Part shown: positions 62,605 through 64,000 of the stretch, one piece after another
Numbering within the stretch: the first letter of the stretch is position 1
How the letters are laid out: every line of letters starts with the position of its first letter
Assembly (NCBI GenBank): GCA_022496205.1
Contig: WTXD01000065.1
Location: forward strand, 1-64,000
Origin: Gloeopeniophorella convolvens
Taxonomy: Eukaryota > Basidiomycota > Agaricomycetes > Russulales
DNA length: 64,000 nucleotides
Direction: 5' to 3'
Position numbers and translations under genes: made by a program
Notes under the pieces: model-generated
The model's database searches: none
Told to the model about the DNA's origin: nothing
Seen by the model: the letters and a program-made list of their open reading frames with translations, nothing else

Positions 62605-63808
62605 CTATTTCCTCTCGCGAATATTCAGCTTGCGCTGCTTTTCGACCTCGCCCGCTGCCTGTCGCAGCGCCTCGCCCTCTCGCCGCCACTGAACCCTCTC
62701 ATATGCATCCCACTCCTCCCGGGCGTCGACCCACCGTTCCTGCACTTCTCGCACATCGCTGCGCACACCAACACGTGGACCGACTGCGCTCGACATGAGC
62801 GCAAACGTGTTTGGTCTCGCCGTGCCTGCCGCGGTTGGGTCGTTTATTGCGCCCTCTGGAACTTTTCCATCAGCTGGCGGCACAAAGACATAACCTGTCG
62901 CGCGGTCGATCGCTCGCGTTAGATTCAACATTGAGTGCTTGTCCTATCAGCGAAACTGTGAGGTGGACCTGCCCGGAGAGTGTAGCCAACGCGTACCTCG
63001 ACAGCGAGTGTCTCAAAGCCAACCAGACTATAGTCTTCTATCAACTCGCAGATCGCCATGTTGAGCTTGGCGTAGCGGGGCGAAGCAGATGATAGAGCGT
63101 TCTCGAGATATGATAGATCTTGTACCTCTGTGTAGTAATCTAAGCTGAAGTCTGTCATGAGGCGTAAACTTTCTGCACGACTGGATGGAGGTGATGGCGC
63201 ACCGAGATCGCCATATTGCGTGAGAAGGTCGATCTTCGACAGTACGTTGATGTGCGGCAGCTCAAGGTGTAGCATTGCCCTCAGCGACAGCAGCAGTACC
63301 GAGACATACTTTGCCGCATCTGTCACATAATGTGCATCACACAGATGCACCGCCGCCAACTGGGAGATTCTATCCGTCAACAACTAACCGAGTAAAGATG
63401 AATGCAGGCACGCACCCGGAATCCGCTCTTGCCTAGCTTTTCTATAATCTTTTTCAGGCTGTGATGGTTGGTGCTCAGCTCGACCTGCCCAGGCAGATCG
63501 AACAGCACGTAAGCATCCTTCCCGAGCTCCTTCAGCCGGTCTTCCAGCCAGTCATAGTTCGCCTCCAAGTACTCCATGCAGTACAACATCCCGCCATTCG
63601 GCCCAAGTCTGTGTTCCTCCATGACGTCGTGGAGGGTGATAAGTGATGCAATGTCGATCGCACAGGGATACGGGATATTATCATTGGCCGGATCCAGGTT
63701 GACTATTGAGATAGGGCGGTTCAATGCGGTGAAGAGCTGGTGTTTTCCATAGCAGTATGTAGATTTTCCGCTTCCCGGGGAGCCGACAACGATCTCTCCG
63801 AAAGGCAT
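62605..63808 (-). CDS. GPN-loop GTPase 2
   Basis: Three exons (63808-63416, 63359-62997, 62943-62605) give 364 residues in frame. The sequence has the P-loop [17 protein letters not shown], the metal-binding NLDPANDN, the family's Gly-Pro-Asn loop in [20 protein letters not shown], the guanine-recognition block NVLSKIDLL, and the tail [10 protein letters not shown] plus [18 protein letters not shown] GTPases help assemble and import RNA polymerase II and III. The C-terminal extension and the pattern [14 protein letters not shown] suggest GPN2 rather than GPN1 or GPN3. Transcribed in the same direction as SEC31, 140 bases upstream of its start. Confidence 0.9.
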
Positions 63809-64000
63809 GGCGAAGGCAATCGTGAGGGTCAGAAGCAAGGCGTCGATGAGAAAGGAAGGCTTCTTGCCTTACCAAGGTGCGTTGACGCTCCGCTCGCCAC
63901 ACGCTTCACCGAATGTCACATGACATACCATCGAGCCTTTGCGGGGCCGCCACCGAGGCGCAGAACAGAATAAGATGTGACTACGCGCTCGTCGTCACTT
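63809..64000. other. Promoter side of GPN2, window edge
   Basis: No gene is visible in the last 190 bases. Confidence 0.4.

Overview
The window is nuclear DNA of a filamentous basidiomycete, most likely an agaricomycete mushroom-forming fungus. Coding genes are split by many short introns of about 45 to 60 bases. Two gene families that I know only from basidiomycetes, the membrane proteins DUF6535 and DUF6533, are present in several copies. The housekeeping genes are fungal in type. The exact order or genus cannot be read from the sequence.

Layout. Bases 1-9000 are a decayed accessory region with retrotransposon tails, a polymerase III-like element, intergenic repeats and two dead DUF6535 copies. 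Bases 9000-19300 hold ordinary genes: a small PAH-domain protein (-), a single-pass membrane protein (+), a lipid phosphatase of the Lcb3 type (+), a glutathione transferase (+) and an eIF4E-family protein (+). Bases 19700-29600 are a second accessory block: a DUF6533 gene, a DUF6535 gene and a second DUF6533 gene, the two DUF6533 genes being copies of one duplicated segment of about 2 kb. Bases 30400-43300 hold a Ran1-like kinase (-), a disordered protein of unknown function (-), the polyadenylation factor CFT1 (+, 22 exons) and a trypsin-fold protease-like gene (-). Bases 43500-53700 are a third accessory block: a DUF6533 copy split by insertions, an ORF broken by a poly(A) insertion, an NmrA-like reductase with an internal stop, and a DUF6535 copy with a frameshift. 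Bases 54300-63800 are conserved genes on the minus strand: RecQ helicase, SEC31 (COPII coat) and GPN2 (GPN-loop GTPase).

The conserved genes do general cell work: mRNA 3'-end formation, translation, ER export, DNA repair and sphingolipid turnover. They do not form one pathway. The accessory blocks show repeated duplication and decay of DUF6535 and DUF6533 genes, together with LINE-type retroposition scars. Only one DUF6535 gene (23586-26426) and one DUF6533 gene (26677-28258) look intact. They sit tail to tail, 250 bases apart, and are the best candidates here for an undescribed functional pair. Splice sites and reading frames were worked out by eye from canonical signals and protein-family patterns. 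No database search was run.
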